64,000 nucleotides of DNA from Sphingobacterium deserti (GTDB lineage Bacteria > Bacteroidota > Bacteroidia > Sphingobacteriales > Sphingobacteriaceae): NCBI RefSeq assembly GCF_000757725.1, contig NZ_JJMU01000022.1:1-64000 (forward strand). The letters are read 5' to 3'. Positions 44,001 through 51,946 of the stretch are shown in pieces. Numbering within the stretch: position 1 is the stretch's first letter; every line of letters starts with the position of its first letter. Below the pieces are notes generated by a model, which did not search any database, had not been told where the DNA came from, and saw only the letters and a list, made by a program, of their open reading frames with translations. The position numbers and the translations under genes are program-made.

Positions 44001-44726
44001 AAATTTCCTTTCTAGGCTTTCTCGAAGTGACTCGAGGAAGGTCACAAACTTTGTATTGTGCTCCGTGTCGGCACCTTGAAAAATAGGGTCTAGAAAGAGC
44101 AAAATTTTACTGCTGTCTTTGCTGGCCACGTAGCCATCAAGAAGGATAAAATGTTCGCCTATACCTTGGCGTCTTAGCTTTTCCAACGCCAAAAAGCCTA
44201 CCCCCAAGGGATCTTTTTGTACAAAGCGCCCTGTGACGAAGCCTGTAGGCGATATTAAGGCGCGATAGTTTGCCGCCGTCCGGTGCGCTATGGAGTCGGG
44301 TTGTAAACGCCCTTCTATCGTCAGATACGTTGCTGTATCTAAGAAAAACGGCAGATTTCGGTATAAAAAATCGTAGCTTTCTTCCATCTCATCTTGGCCG
44401 ACTTTTCCCGAGATACCTTTCACAAACGTGCTATCGTTCGATAAGGAATCTACGAACAAGCCTGCCATCGCTGAAAGGTTGTTGGTATGCGATAAAGGGA
44501 GCCTTTCGAAAATGACCGTAATTTTATCGGAAAAATTGAGTTGTTTCAACGCTCTGGAAAGATCGTCCGAATCTTCATTTTTTGGAAGTATCTGCGTGAT
44601 ATCTTCTTCAAAGCGAATCTGCGCAGCCAATAGGCTGCAGCCCATCAAAAAGACAAGCGCACAAATCCCGGAAAGAACCTTACGCCGTTGTACGGCTGCA
44701 TAAATATGGTAAAATACCTTCTCCAT
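41058..44726 (-). CDS. MMPL exporter fused to PlsC-like acyltransferase and a degenerate methyltransferase-like tail
   Basis: A 1222-residue fusion. Residues 1 to about 830 are an RND/MMPL lipid exporter: twelve transmembrane helices in two sets, two large periplasmic loops, and GITIDYTLHVLTHFKKS and FGHGVDFSIFMTAALQK as the paired MMPL motifs. From about 870 to 1070 is a lysophospholipid-type acyltransferase with NHSSFLDTLSLG (HX4D) and FPEGTRSYT. The last ~150 residues look like a methyltransferase domain that has lost its SAM-binding glycines (IKIAHYSDTYGHFDYLLSL where a DIGCGYG motif would be). It probably moves pigment or its lipid precursor across the inner membrane. Start overlaps the preceding stop (TAATG). 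Confidence 0.85.
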   Translation of the reverse strand: MEKVFYHIYAAVQRRKVLSGICALVFLMGCSLLAAQIRFEEDITQILPKNEDSDDLSRALKQLNFSDKITVIFERLPLSHTNNLSAMAGLFVDSLSNDSTFVKGISGKVGQDEMEESYDFLYRNLPFFLDTATYLTIEGRLQPDSIAHRTAANYRALISPTGFVTGRFVQKDPLGVGFLALEKLRRQGIGEHFILLDGYVASKDSSKILLFLDPIFQGADTEHNTKFVTFLESLRESLERKFEGQSIAYYGSTFVAVANAKQIKHDITTTVLISTAVLMVLLVFFYRKIYIPILVFIPTIFSVAFALACLYLYKPVISAISLSIAAVLVGITIDYTLHVLTHFKKSADVKALYKELTRPLLMSGATNAVAFICLLFVHSSALIDLGIFASICIFSSSLFTLLLIPHLYRPKKELRYNSLIDKIAAFSFERNKPLIVTCIVLLLVSVFTSSRVGYNNNLAALNYMPENLRKVEAKLDSLMNTSSKSLYLVAAGGSFQEVAAKADQLHLSLAAAQKAGEVLNYSGLTALPLSEDSQRKHVQVWESFWTKERISTLRSHLIASGQQYGFTPDMHDEFYARLSNKQPKLTFDGLMGTNFLGASEFVAARDGFYTISTLVKVEPDKRDAFLKEVEKNNDVLVIDRQNLNERFLGQLRDDFNRLIGYSFIAVLLILWVFFRRVELVLLSAIPIALTGLMTAGLMGLFGLEFNIFSAIVCTLVFGHGVDFSIFMTAALQKQYSTGEDELQTYRTSILLAVLTTVLAIGALIFAKHPALLSIASVSLIGVFAAVVITFVFYPILFRFFISNRAKQGKSPFTITTLLFSIIFFVYYGVGTIILSFLCRTLLMVLPISPQRKDQTFRKIMALFMKSVLYMDPRTTHKIWNPYNESFSKPAVIIANHSSFLDTLSLGMLIPKGIFLVNDWVWNSPIFGRAVKALGFYPVSQGLENGKDVLKDKVAAGYSLIVFPEGTRSYTNVVKRFHKGAFYLAQEFNLDIVPVYLLGNGDVLPKGDIMIFGGALNPVIGERISPNDPRFGKGYASRTKSINRYFRNQYPEWRYKIEDASYFKKRILLAYYFKDEDILDAVKTDFAQYAACYHTLRALVPNQIKIAHYSDTYGHFDYLLSLQHGLRKIQGLIQDEEKRSVAESIYWRQQRPVKFSAVEACDAQLLVVHPDADLSNFPIVLLEKFQEIYTFKEEALLQNEGWKSVSLDATLIRYEKQSGSREV

Positions 44727-45907
44727 TATCGGCTTGAAATCGTACGTTGCTGATTAACACGCATGAAAAAATAGCTGGAGAAGCCGATCAATAAGGACAT
44801 GCCCGCGGCCAATAAGATGCTGCCAACGATGTATTGCCAAAGGTGGGATTTCACGGTGTCCAATGTGATGCGATCCAAATCCAACGTAGTGTCGGATGGG
44901 TAAAGTAAACCGCCAACAAGCAATGAAGCATAAATAACGACAGGAATAAATGGAGCAAAGCTGATATTGGAGAAAGCGAACGCCAATACTTTATTTAATC
45001 GTAAAAATACCGCCAATGTGATGGTGAGTGCCGTTTGGAAGCCCCATACAGGAGCAATACCCATAAAAACACCAAGGCCTATTGAAAGCGCCTTCTTCTC
45101 TGGGGAGTCCTGACTTCCCAAAATATTCTGTTTAATAAAATCTTTTAGATTTTTTTTTTTGAAGTTTCTAAAAAAGTTACGCGGAAGAATGTAGAAAAAG
45201 GTTAAAAAAACCAGCACGGTGTTCAAGATGCTAATACGCGTAAAATCCTTGAAAGGCCGAAAATGTGAAACACGTTCTGCAGGATCATAGAGCACTTGGA
45301 TAGGAATATTCTTCACCTCAATACCACGCCAGGCCGCCCGCACGATGACCTCTATTTCAAACTCAAATTTATTGGTATAGAACTTCTTGGAAATAGCATG
45401 CAGTGGGTATGCACGAAATCCCGATTGCGTATCTGTAAGTTTTATTCCTGTCTCGAACCAAAACCAAAAATTTGAAAATCGATTGCCAAAGCTGCTTTTA
45501 CGTGGAACCGAGTCGTGATTCATATTTCGGCTACCAATTAATAGTACAGGTTCTGTGGCCTGTTGTAGTGCGTCGTGAAACGCAGGAATATCTGCCGGAA
45601 AGTGCTGCCCGTCAGAATCTATACTAATGGCGTAATCGTACCCCTCTTTTCGCGCGCGTGCGATAGCCGCCCGTAAAGCGGCTCCTTTTCCCTTGTTCTG
45701 CGTAAACGCAATGACATCCAACTGCTTGTACCGAAGAAGAATATTAGCGGTGTTATCTGTAGAACCATCATTGACGACAATAATATTATCTGTGAAAGAA
45801 AGAATACCATCCAAAACGCGCGTAAGCGTTTTCTCATTATTATAGGTAGGTACAATAATGACAACAGCTTGCTCTTTCTTGGATTCTATTACCACTCCCT
45901 CGCTCAT
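44726..45907 (-). CDS. Family 2 glycosyltransferase with C-terminal DUF2062 membrane domain
   Basis: A 393-residue protein. The N-terminal GT-A domain (about 15-240) shows VVIIVPTYNNEKTL, IIVVNDGSTDNT and the metal-binding AISIDSDGQHFP. A C-terminal DUF2062 domain (about 255-385) has GLGVFMGIAPVWGFQTAL and several hydrophobic helices, anchoring it in the inner membrane. This GT2-DUF2062 arrangement resembles dolichyl-phosphate-sugar synthases. It may glycosylate a lipid or the pigment; no product is assigned. Part of the long operon, 8 bases from its neighbour. Confidence 0.85.
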   Translation of the reverse strand: MSEGVVIESKKEQAVVIIVPTYNNEKTLTRVLDGILSFTDNIIVVNDGSTDNTANILLRYKQLDVIAFTQNKGKGAALRAAIARARKEGYDYAISIDSDGQHFPADIPAFHDALQQATEPVLLIGSRNMNHDSVPRKSSFGNRFSNFWFWFETGIKLTDTQSGFRAYPLHAISKKFYTNKFEFEIEVIVRAAWRGIEVKNIPIQVLYDPAERVSHFRPFKDFTRISILNTVLVFLTFFYILPRNFFRNFKKKNLKDFIKQNILGSQDSPEKKALSIGLGVFMGIAPVWGFQTALTITLAVFLRLNKVLAFAFSNISFAPFIPVVIYASLLVGGLLYPSDTTLDLDRITLDTVKSHLWQYIVGSILLAAGMSLLIGFSSYFFMRVNQQRTISSR

Positions 45908-45915
45908 CAGATACG

Positions 45916-46401
45916 CTATTTCGTTAATTTTTGACCATCTTCTGCGGTAAAAAACGTGGATTGCTTAGCATAACGCTTGATTATAGACTTTACTTCCACA
46001 GTTTGTGCGGCATAATGAGCTAATATCAATTGTTTGTCTTCCTGCATATTCATTTTATACTTCAGAATTTTAGGAGAATTTTCTTGTACGGCTAGCCGTA
46101 TCAAACGAAGCTCTATATTGTTCGGTGCTGATTTTATAGCCCCTTCCAATGTCCTTATCCCCTGCGCTACCATCGCGCGCTTTTCGGAACGTTCCTGTTC
46201 ATACCGCGCCTTCAGCGTAAGCGAAGCGCCCTTGTACCCAATAAGCAACGGATCTGTTTCGCGATAGCTGTGCAGCGAATTGTATAGGTTGTCTGTTGCT
46301 GCTTTGGATCCCTTCGCTTCTTCAAAGTTCTTCCTTACAGCAGTTAAGTCTACCGCCCCACTCGATACCATCATTAGAAAAGCTATCAATATCGTTTTCA
46401 T
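45916..46401 (-). CDS. Exported protein of unknown function, pigment cluster
   Basis: A 161-residue protein with a short signal peptide (MKTILIAFLMMVSSGAV). The mature part is helical and rich in Lys, Glu, Ala and Tyr, resembling a single TPR-like helical repeat (LKARYEQERSEKRAMVAQGIR; SAPNNIELRLIRLAVQENSPK). I do not recognise a named family. It lies two bases after the dehydratase-like gene inside the operon, so it is probably a periplasmic accessory protein in pigment transport or assembly. Confidence 0.6.
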   Translation of the reverse strand: MKTILIAFLMMVSSGAVDLTAVRKNFEEAKGSKAATDNLYNSLHSYRETDPLLIGYKGASLTLKARYEQERSEKRAMVAQGIRTLEGAIKSAPNNIELRLIRLAVQENSPKILKYKMNMQEDKQLILAHYAAQTVEVKSIIKRYAKQSTFFTAEDGQKLTK

Positions 46402-46403
46402 GG

Positions 46404-46784
46404 CTATGCTTCCTTATTTCTGTAGACATTTGTCAATTTCAATGCCACAGTATCGCCAAAGGTGGTCACGTTTTTTACCTTTAATGTACCATCATCTCCT
46501 TCGCTAAGATCTAGCTCCAAGCGCAACAGCGGATTGTGTTCCGGATTAATGAGCGCCATAAATTTAACGTTGGAAGATTTGCTTAAAAATAGCGGCCGGT
46601 TTACAATATGTTCACTGAGCTCTTTTATAATATGCATCATACATACTCCCGGCGTTACTGGATTTCCGGGAAAATGACCTTGAAAAATAGCATGATGCGG
46701 ATTTAGACGCACTGATGCCACATGCTTACCCGCTTCTTGCTCGACAAATTGCTCAATTTCATAGAATCCTTGTAGTAAACTCAT
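46404..46784 (-). CDS. Hot-dog 3-hydroxyacyl-ACP dehydratase-like protein
   Basis: A 126-residue single hot-dog domain of the FabZ/FabA type. The active-site helix signature HHAIFQGHFPGNPVTPGVCMM is present with its His, but where FabZ has an acidic residue (the Glu of LEAMAQ) this protein has MMHIIKEL, a His at that place. It may dehydrate with altered chemistry, or bind acyl-ACP without catalysis. Two other hot-dog proteins in the cluster keep the Glu. Between a lipoprotein gene and an exported-protein gene. Confidence 0.75.
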   Translation of the reverse strand: MSLLQGFYEIEQFVEQEAGKHVASVRLNPHHAIFQGHFPGNPVTPGVCMMHIIKELSEHIVNRPLFLSKSSNVKFMALINPEHNPLLRLELDLSEGDDGTLKVKNVTTFGDTVALKLTNVYRNKEA

Positions 46785-46794
46785 GCTTTGCGTT

Positions 46795-47418
46795 TTATAA
46801 ATTACTTTGTTTCCTGTCTAATTCAAAATCCAGTGTGATAGGATATTTGCTATGCGTAACGTGGATACTTTTTGCAATACGTTGCTCCACGTTTAAAAAG
46901 GCTACCTTAAATCGTTCTTTGCCATTTTTCGTTTGCAAGATCTGCGCCACGTGTCTCTCCTGTAGGGTATAATAGCTATCGCCTACCACATACACCGGAA
47001 AATGCTGCTTGTCCATAAACAAAAGTGCTGACTCTGCGTAGCGGCGAGTTGTCAACGTTCGAAAGATATCAGCCACCTCATTCAAAAGCAACTTCTTATT
47101 CATGTCAGGCATCACATAATGCACATCATACCGCTCAGGATAGATGCTCATATCAAAAAGTGTCTGACCGAAATCGCTTACCAAAGCAATTCGGTGCGTT
47201 TCTGGCGATACTGCTTCTATTAATAAATTTCCGTTTTGCGCTTGCTTAAACGCCTGCATCTTGAATCGGTACACATAGGTTTGTGTAGTGTCTAAGTAGA
47301 AGTTGTTTAACTCTTGTTGCGTCGATTCACGCATACCTACGGCATTTGGAAATTTAAATGTCGCACAGGAGCTTGACAAAACAAGAAGGGCTACACTATA
47401 AATTAAAAACCGCATCAT
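46795..47418 (-). CDS. Lipoprotein of unknown function next to the LolA-like gene
   Basis: A 207-residue predicted lipoprotein with lipobox LSSSCA. The mature part is beta-rich (YVYRFKMQAFKQAQNGNLLIEAVSPE; FPVYVVGDSYYTLQERHVAQIL). Size, fold pattern and position right after a LolA-like gene suggest a LolB-like outer-membrane receptor, but no diagnostic motif proves it. The longest frame starts at a TTG (47421); the ATG one codon later is preferred. It overlaps the LolA-like gene by 23 bases. Confidence 0.6.
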   Translation of the reverse strand: MMRFLIYSVALLVLSSSCATFKFPNAVGMRESTQQELNNFYLDTTQTYVYRFKMQAFKQAQNGNLLIEAVSPETHRIALVSDFGQTLFDMSIYPERYDVHYVMPDMNKKLLLNEVADIFRTLTTRRYAESALLFMDKQHFPVYVVGDSYYTLQERHVAQILQTKNGKERFKVAFLNVEQRIAKSIHVTHSKYPITLDFELDRKQSNL

Positions 47419-48022
47419 CAATTGTTGTATTTATTTTTCGATTTTTTAAAACAAAGCGCGTATAGTCATTCGAAGGTTCTATCAGTTTTACCTCTTCTAC
47501 CTGCTCATCCTTTGTGGAGAATAAAAGCTCGATTTCTTTTACGTATTTTTTCGCGTCATTCATTTTCGGACGTAGTTTGACCATGTCTGCATTACCTTTC
47601 TTGAAATACGTTACGACAAACTCTTTTTCATCGTAGCCACTCCCCTTCATACTGGAAGAGATTAACTTACTGATTTTTTCAAATTGCTTGCTATTGCCAA
47701 GGTCGAGTGTTTTCTTATCCCCTTGATCATTGATAAAAATTTTCCCGTCTTTAAACACCATTTTGTACTGAAACGGGCTGACATAAGCCCAACTTAGTTT
47801 ATTTGGTTGCTTCACGTATACCTTCCCTGCAGATTCCACAGGCTTCTTCATAAAGCTCATATGCTTATACTGAATGAAATCAGCAGACAAACTTTTCACC
47901 TCGGCCGTCTTCTTAAGCTTTTGCTGAAAAGTGTTTACCTCCGACGCGGTCATCTGTCGTGTCTGTGCACTCAGAAAAAATGGAGCGATAAATAGAAAAA
48001 AATAAAATACGCTAGTCTTCAT
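47396..48022 (-). CDS. LolA-like outer-membrane lipoprotein carrier, pigment cluster
   Basis: A 208-residue periplasmic protein with a signal peptide (residues 1-18, ending LSAQ). The LolA fold pattern is recognisable: LKKTAEVKSLSADFIQYKH, SAGKVYVKQPNKLSWAYVSPFQYKMVFKDGKIFI and a C-terminal strand set. LolA ferries hydrophobic cargo through the periplasm in its half-barrel. A second LolA inside a pigment operon suggests a dedicated carrier for the lipophilic pigment or its precursor. Homologues recur in aryl-polyene and flexirubin clusters. It overlaps the deacetylase gene by 11 bases. Confidence 0.85.
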   Translation of the reverse strand: MKTSVFYFFLFIAPFFLSAQTRQMTASEVNTFQQKLKKTAEVKSLSADFIQYKHMSFMKKPVESAGKVYVKQPNKLSWAYVSPFQYKMVFKDGKIFINDQGDKKTLDLGNSKQFEKISKLISSSMKGSGYDEKEFVVTYFKKGNADMVKLRPKMNDAKKYVKEIELLFSTKDEQVEEVKLIEPSNDYTRFVLKNRKINTTIDDAVFNL

Positions 48023-48785
48023 ACAGTTGCAAATTTAACAAATCATCCACAGAAACACAGGCATAACCTTCAGCTTTCAAATACATCATGAGCTTCGATA
48101 ATGCGTAAACAGTGCGCTGCGACGTATCGTGCAATAAAATAATATCGCCAGAGCGAACCTTCGACTTCACTCGTTCATAGATTTTTTCCCCATCAGCAAT
48201 AACGGTGTCCAAAGAACGATTGCTCCAGCCGATAACCTGCTTATTCAGTAATTCGACTGCTTTTGCGACCGAAGGATTAGTGACGCCAAATGGTGGGCGG
48301 AATAAGGCGGGCGTATGGCCCACTAACTTCGCCATAATGGCATCACATTTTTTTATATCATCGATTATCTGCTCTGCGTTTAAAAAGCCAAAACGCTGCG
48401 GATGGCTGTAGGTATGGTTTCCAATACTATGTCCCTCATTCAGAATCTGTTTAAAAATATCGGGATGTTGCTTGATCTGCTGGCCTATACAAAAAAAAGT
48501 AGCTTTTGCTTTGTAAAGGGCTAAAAGATGGAGGATTTCGCTCGTGTAAAGCGATGGACCATCGTCGAATGTTAATGCAACTACCTTTTTCGGTGGATTT
48601 TTTTTTCGGAATTTCGTTGCGATGAAGTAACCTAAACGGATGTCGAAAGCGCCCCATGCCGTGACAGCAAGTGCCAATGAAATCGTGGTAATGAACACCC
48701 ACCATATTCCCGACGCTATTCCATAAATAAAAGCAACTCCATTAGAAATGACGAAAAAGGGAAATAGAACCCTATGCCTTAGCAT
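48012..48785 (-). CDS. Polysaccharide deacetylase (NodB-like) family protein
   Basis: A 257-residue protein with two N-terminal transmembrane helices (about 5-45) and a NodB homology domain (about 65-250). Catalytic motifs are VALTFDDGPS (Asp base and metal Asp), GNHTYSHPQRF (metal His pair), LFRPPFGV and IILLHDTSQ. These enzymes remove acetyl groups from sugars or other amide/ester substrates. Its presence in a pigment operon is unexpected. With a glycosyltransferase also encoded, it may act on a glycosylated intermediate; this is inference. It overlaps the ketosynthase-like gene by 7 bases. Confidence 0.82.
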   Translation of the reverse strand: MLRHRVLFPFFVISNGVAFIYGIASGIWWVFITTISLALAVTAWGAFDIRLGYFIATKFRKKNPPKKVVALTFDDGPSLYTSEILHLLALYKAKATFFCIGQQIKQHPDIFKQILNEGHSIGNHTYSHPQRFGFLNAEQIIDDIKKCDAIMAKLVGHTPALFRPPFGVTNPSVAKAVELLNKQVIGWSNRSLDTVIADGEKIYERVKSKVRSGDIILLHDTSQRTVYALSKLMMYLKAEGYACVSVDDLLNLQLYED

Positions 48786-49840
48786 GATCGTAGAAGTACC
48801 AAGGAGTGGTCTTCACCTCGAAACTGATTGTAAAGCAACACGTTTCGAAGGGGCCTGTCTAACGTCACTTGATTTCGTTGAATAATTGCTGGTATAATCT
48901 GCTCCCTTATCAGTTTGGCGGCTGTTGCTACTGCAAAAGCGGAGCTGGTGTCACACTGCCCGATAAGGTGTTTGTAGTAAATGGAGGGGATTGACGGGAA
49001 AATGCATTCAAAAATATCATACCATCCATCAAATTCCTTATCACCATTATAGCCCAGTACAAGCGCATCTATATCACCAGCATGCAAGCCATTCCGTTCT
49101 AAAAACTCCTTTGTGAACGCAGCAAGATCTCCTTGCGATAATTTATTTTGAAGATTGATATCCTGAACTTCGCAATAAGAATATGCCGTTTTCTGTTGTG
49201 ACAGCGTGAAAAATGTGGCGGACTCCGCGTAATTTGCTCCTGGACTGTTGCTATCATGAATCGTTTCATGCACATCCGATGGCTTAATATGTCCCACAAG
49301 CTGCAAAAGACGAAAGGTATGATCTGAGACCTCGTCCACCCCACCTACTAAAATATCAGTGGCTTCCGCATCTTGCAGCTGCATGGAAGCGTCTAACAAT
49401 GCAGATTCAAAAGATACCGAACGGTTGACATAAGTAAAATTATAACCTTTGCACCCTAAACGTAAAGCAATTTGAGCCGCTACCGTATTATGCGTGGACT
49501 GAATGAAAGCAGTAGGCGTCAAAAACTCTTCATCGTTATCCAGTATGTTTCGCAGAAACTTTTCCGAGTCTTCGGAACATCCTAACCCCGTACCTGTGAT
49601 AATCGCGTCAGGGATATCGATTTGCGCTTCATCAAGTGCTTGCTGCGCAGCATATATCCCCATTTTGATTCCTCTTGACATGCGTCGCGCCATAGCTGGA
49701 CTAATCAGCTCTCTATAGGATGGCTGCTGTGCGGCATTAACAGCTTGCTGTAAGGGCTGCGATTCGGTAAAAAAATCTGTTCGCCATATTCCTTGCGCTG
49801 TCACCGCTCCTATTCCGTTGATGTATCTACTTTTTTTCAC
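48779..49840 (-). CDS. Ketosynthase-like chain-length-factor type protein lacking the active-site triad
   Basis: A 353-residue thiolase-fold protein of the beta-ketoacyl-ACP synthase family. It lacks all three catalytic residues: the Cys position reads VNRSVSFESA (Ser), the first His motif is ALVLGYNGDKEFDG without His, and the second reads KHLIGQCDTSS with Gln for His. This matches a chain-length factor that pairs with an active ketosynthase. The start is best placed at GTG 49840, overlapping the TGA of the upstream active ketosynthase (GTGA), which also supports a heterodimer made in equal amounts. The longer frame begins at a TTG. Confidence 0.82.
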   Translation of the reverse strand: MKKSRYINGIGAVTAQGIWRTDFFTESQPLQQAVNAAQQPSYRELISPAMARRMSRGIKMGIYAAQQALDEAQIDIPDAIITGTGLGCSEDSEKFLRNILDNDEEFLTPTAFIQSTHNTVAAQIALRLGCKGYNFTYVNRSVSFESALLDASMQLQDAEATDILVGGVDEVSDHTFRLLQLVGHIKPSDVHETIHDSNSPGANYAESATFFTLSQQKTAYSYCEVQDINLQNKLSQGDLAAFTKEFLERNGLHAGDIDALVLGYNGDKEFDGWYDIFECIFPSIPSIYYKHLIGQCDTSSAFAVATAAKLIREQIIPAIIQRNQVTLDRPLRNVLLYNQFRGEDHSLVLLRSC

Positions 49841-51036
49841 GCCTTTGAAAAGATTAAGGATGAACAATTACCGCCAAAACCGAATGAGTTGGATAATACA
49901 TTCGTCAAGCTCGCTTGGCACACTTCTGTTTGCGGAGAAAAATCAAGCTCTTCCATCTGTGTCTTGAAATTAAGGTTTGGAAAAATGATTTGCTTCTGTA
50001 GTGCTAATACACAGAAAACAGCCTCGATAGCAGCGGCGGCGGCCAATGTATGCCCGGTAAAAGCCTTCGTCGAGCTGAAGAGCGGCATATTGGCTGAGAA
50101 AATACGTTGTAAGGCTCGTCCTTCCGAAAGGTCATTGTTGGGCGTTGCTGTGCCATGCGCATTCACGTAATCGATGTCCGAGGGAGCCAAATCCGCAACG
50201 GTAAGCGCTTTTCGCATAGCTAAAAACGCCCCTTCCCCATCTTCCGAGGATGCCGTCTGATGAAATGCATCGTTTGCATTGCCATAACCAGTCAGGTAAG
50301 CCAATGGCTTACGATGCTCTCTCTGCACAACATCTTCTGATTCCAACACAAGATAAGCGGCAGCCTCTCCTAAGTTTAGGCCCTTACGATTTTGGTCGAA
50401 AGGCTGGCATAGCTCATCGGTCAAGATCATCAAGGTCTTAAAACCATTGATTGTAAATTTGCTCAATGCATCAGTTCCACCAACAACTACCCGATCCAAC
50501 CGACCGCTTTTTATCAAGCGTGCCCCCATCATGATGGCATTAGCGGCCGATGAGCAGGCTGTACTTATTGTCGTCACCAAACCTTGAATTCCCAAATAGT
50601 CTGCAATTTTGTGGGAAGAGTCGCCAGCATCATGCGTCGTGATGTAGGGGTACAAGGCCGGATTTTCCAAGTAATCGTAGAAGTAACGTTCTGTATAATC
50701 CATTCCTCCTACACTTGTGGAGGAGATGAGACCAGTCTTGTAAGCGCCCATATCGCAACCTCCCAAAGCGTCTACTGCTGCTTTTGCGGCATAGCAACCG
50801 AGCATCGCCGTTCGCGTGTAATTATGGCCTGCCGGTAGATGCAAAAGATCGGCAAGCTCCGTATTGGAATATTTAATTTCCCCTACCCAAATACGTTCTT
50901 TCTGCTTGGTCTCTACATTTTTAATACGAGATATGCCATGTGTACCAGATAATAGTGCATGTTGGCTCTCTTCGATAGTTTTTCCTATCGACGAAATTAT
51001 CCCTATTCCAGTGATGGCAACGCCCGCTACCGCCAT
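49837..51036 (-). CDS. Beta-ketoacyl-ACP synthase (active partner of the chain-length factor)
   Basis: A 399-residue condensing enzyme with the full Cys-His-His set: Cys161 (TTISTACSSAANA), His in YVNAHGTATPNND and His in KAFTGHTLAAAAA. It extends acyl chains on ACP with malonyl-ACP. The ACP gene lies directly upstream (one-base overlap) and the catalytically dead paralogue directly downstream, giving the layout ACP-KS-CLF of type II polyketide systems and aryl-polyene clusters. It most likely builds the polyene chain. Confidence 0.92.
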   Translation of the reverse strand: MAVAGVAITGIGIISSIGKTIEESQHALLSGTHGISRIKNVETKQKERIWVGEIKYSNTELADLLHLPAGHNYTRTAMLGCYAAKAAVDALGGCDMGAYKTGLISSTSVGGMDYTERYFYDYLENPALYPYITTHDAGDSSHKIADYLGIQGLVTTISTACSSAANAIMMGARLIKSGRLDRVVVGGTDALSKFTINGFKTLMILTDELCQPFDQNRKGLNLGEAAAYLVLESEDVVQREHRKPLAYLTGYGNANDAFHQTASSEDGEGAFLAMRKALTVADLAPSDIDYVNAHGTATPNNDLSEGRALQRIFSANMPLFSSTKAFTGHTLAAAAAIEAVFCVLALQKQIIFPNLNFKTQMEELDFSPQTEVCQASLTNVLSNSFGFGGNCSSLIFSKA

Positions 51037-51293
51037 TACTTGGTACGATTTTCTGCGATGTAGGCCGCCATGGTATCAATCGATTGAAAGATTGATTTAC
51101 CCTGCTTCGGATCAGATAACTTGATGCCGTATTCTTTATCCATCAACACGATCAACTCCAATGCGTCAATAGAATCTAAACCCAAGCCTTCGCCGAATAA
51201 TGGGTCGCTATCGGCAATATCAGCAACAGCGATATCTTCAAGATTCAACACTTCAATGATCTTCCCTTTTAATTCTTCTTTTAACTCTGCCAT
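51036..51293 (-). CDS. Acyl carrier protein 1
   Basis: An 85-residue acidic carrier protein. Ser41 in LGLDSIDALELIVLM takes the phosphopantetheine arm. The four-helix outline and length are standard. It overlaps the ketosynthase start by one base (TAATG), so the pair is translationally linked. Probable carrier for the growing polyene. Confidence 0.93.
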   Translation of the reverse strand: MAELKEELKGKIIEVLNLEDIAVADIADSDPLFGEGLGLDSIDALELIVLMDKEYGIKLSDPKQGKSIFQSIDTMAAYIAENRTK

Positions 51294-51346
51294 TTCTAAT
51301 CTATAAATAATGTCATTCGGCTGTGGAATAACCGATTTAAATCGGC

Positions 51347-51946
51347 CTATTCAAACAGCTTTTTAATATTTTCTGCGCTGTGTTTATTTGTCCCTTTAGG
51401 GGAAACAATATACAAAACAGCATCATACTTTTCTTCAAAAAATTCGACCCAGCCACATAGCACACGCTTTGCCTTCCCTGATTTTAGCAGGTACTCGGTG
51501 TATGATCGCGCGGTATTAATGGGGTAGTCTTCGGCAATAAAGAAAGCATTTTCCGTTTGCAATCCATGCCGTATGCTTATCTCGCCGGCACATATATTCG
51601 CTAATGTATACACGAATGTTGCAGGGCTCGGATAGTATTCTTGTTCATTTTGGATAGATTCCTGATGGCGTACATCGGTATCCAAGCTTCCAGATCGATT
51701 TGCCAAAACCAAAGCCAAATCATCTATAGGCTGCCCCTCTAGCAGATATTCCGCCGCTAGTACAGCAAGTTTACTGAGGGAGTCCATTTTAAAAAACTTT
51801 GGATATTCCGGGTTTATCTGTCGGAAAGCCTGTTTGGAAAATTCCGCAAACAGTGAGTCATCGGAAGAAAAACGCGGCACTGTATCTACGACAATGCTAT
51901 TCGCGCGCACGATACACACTTTTTCTATGTAAGTTTCTTCTACCAT
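51347..51946 (-). CDS. Half-length ketosynthase-like protein
   Basis: A 199-residue protein resembling only the N-terminal half of a ketosynthase fold (FKMDSLSKLAVLAAEYLL; LALVLANRSGSLDTD; YPSPATFVYTLANICAGEISIRHGL; AKRVLCGWVEFF). The segment where the nucleophile lies in true ketosynthases has no Cys (AFFIAEDYPIN), and the C-terminal half with the two His is absent. It overlaps the upstream ketosynthase by 7 bases. Genes like this recur beside ketosynthases in flexirubin-type clusters. It may be a structural or carrier-docking partner; no activity is expected. Confidence 0.68.
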   Translation of the reverse strand: MVEETYIEKVCIVRANSIVVDTVPRFSSDDSLFAEFSKQAFRQINPEYPKFFKMDSLSKLAVLAAEYLLEGQPIDDLALVLANRSGSLDTDVRHQESIQNEQEYYPSPATFVYTLANICAGEISIRHGLQTENAFFIAEDYPINTARSYTEYLLKSGKAKRVLCGWVEFFEEKYDAVLYIVSPKGTNKHSAENIKKLFE

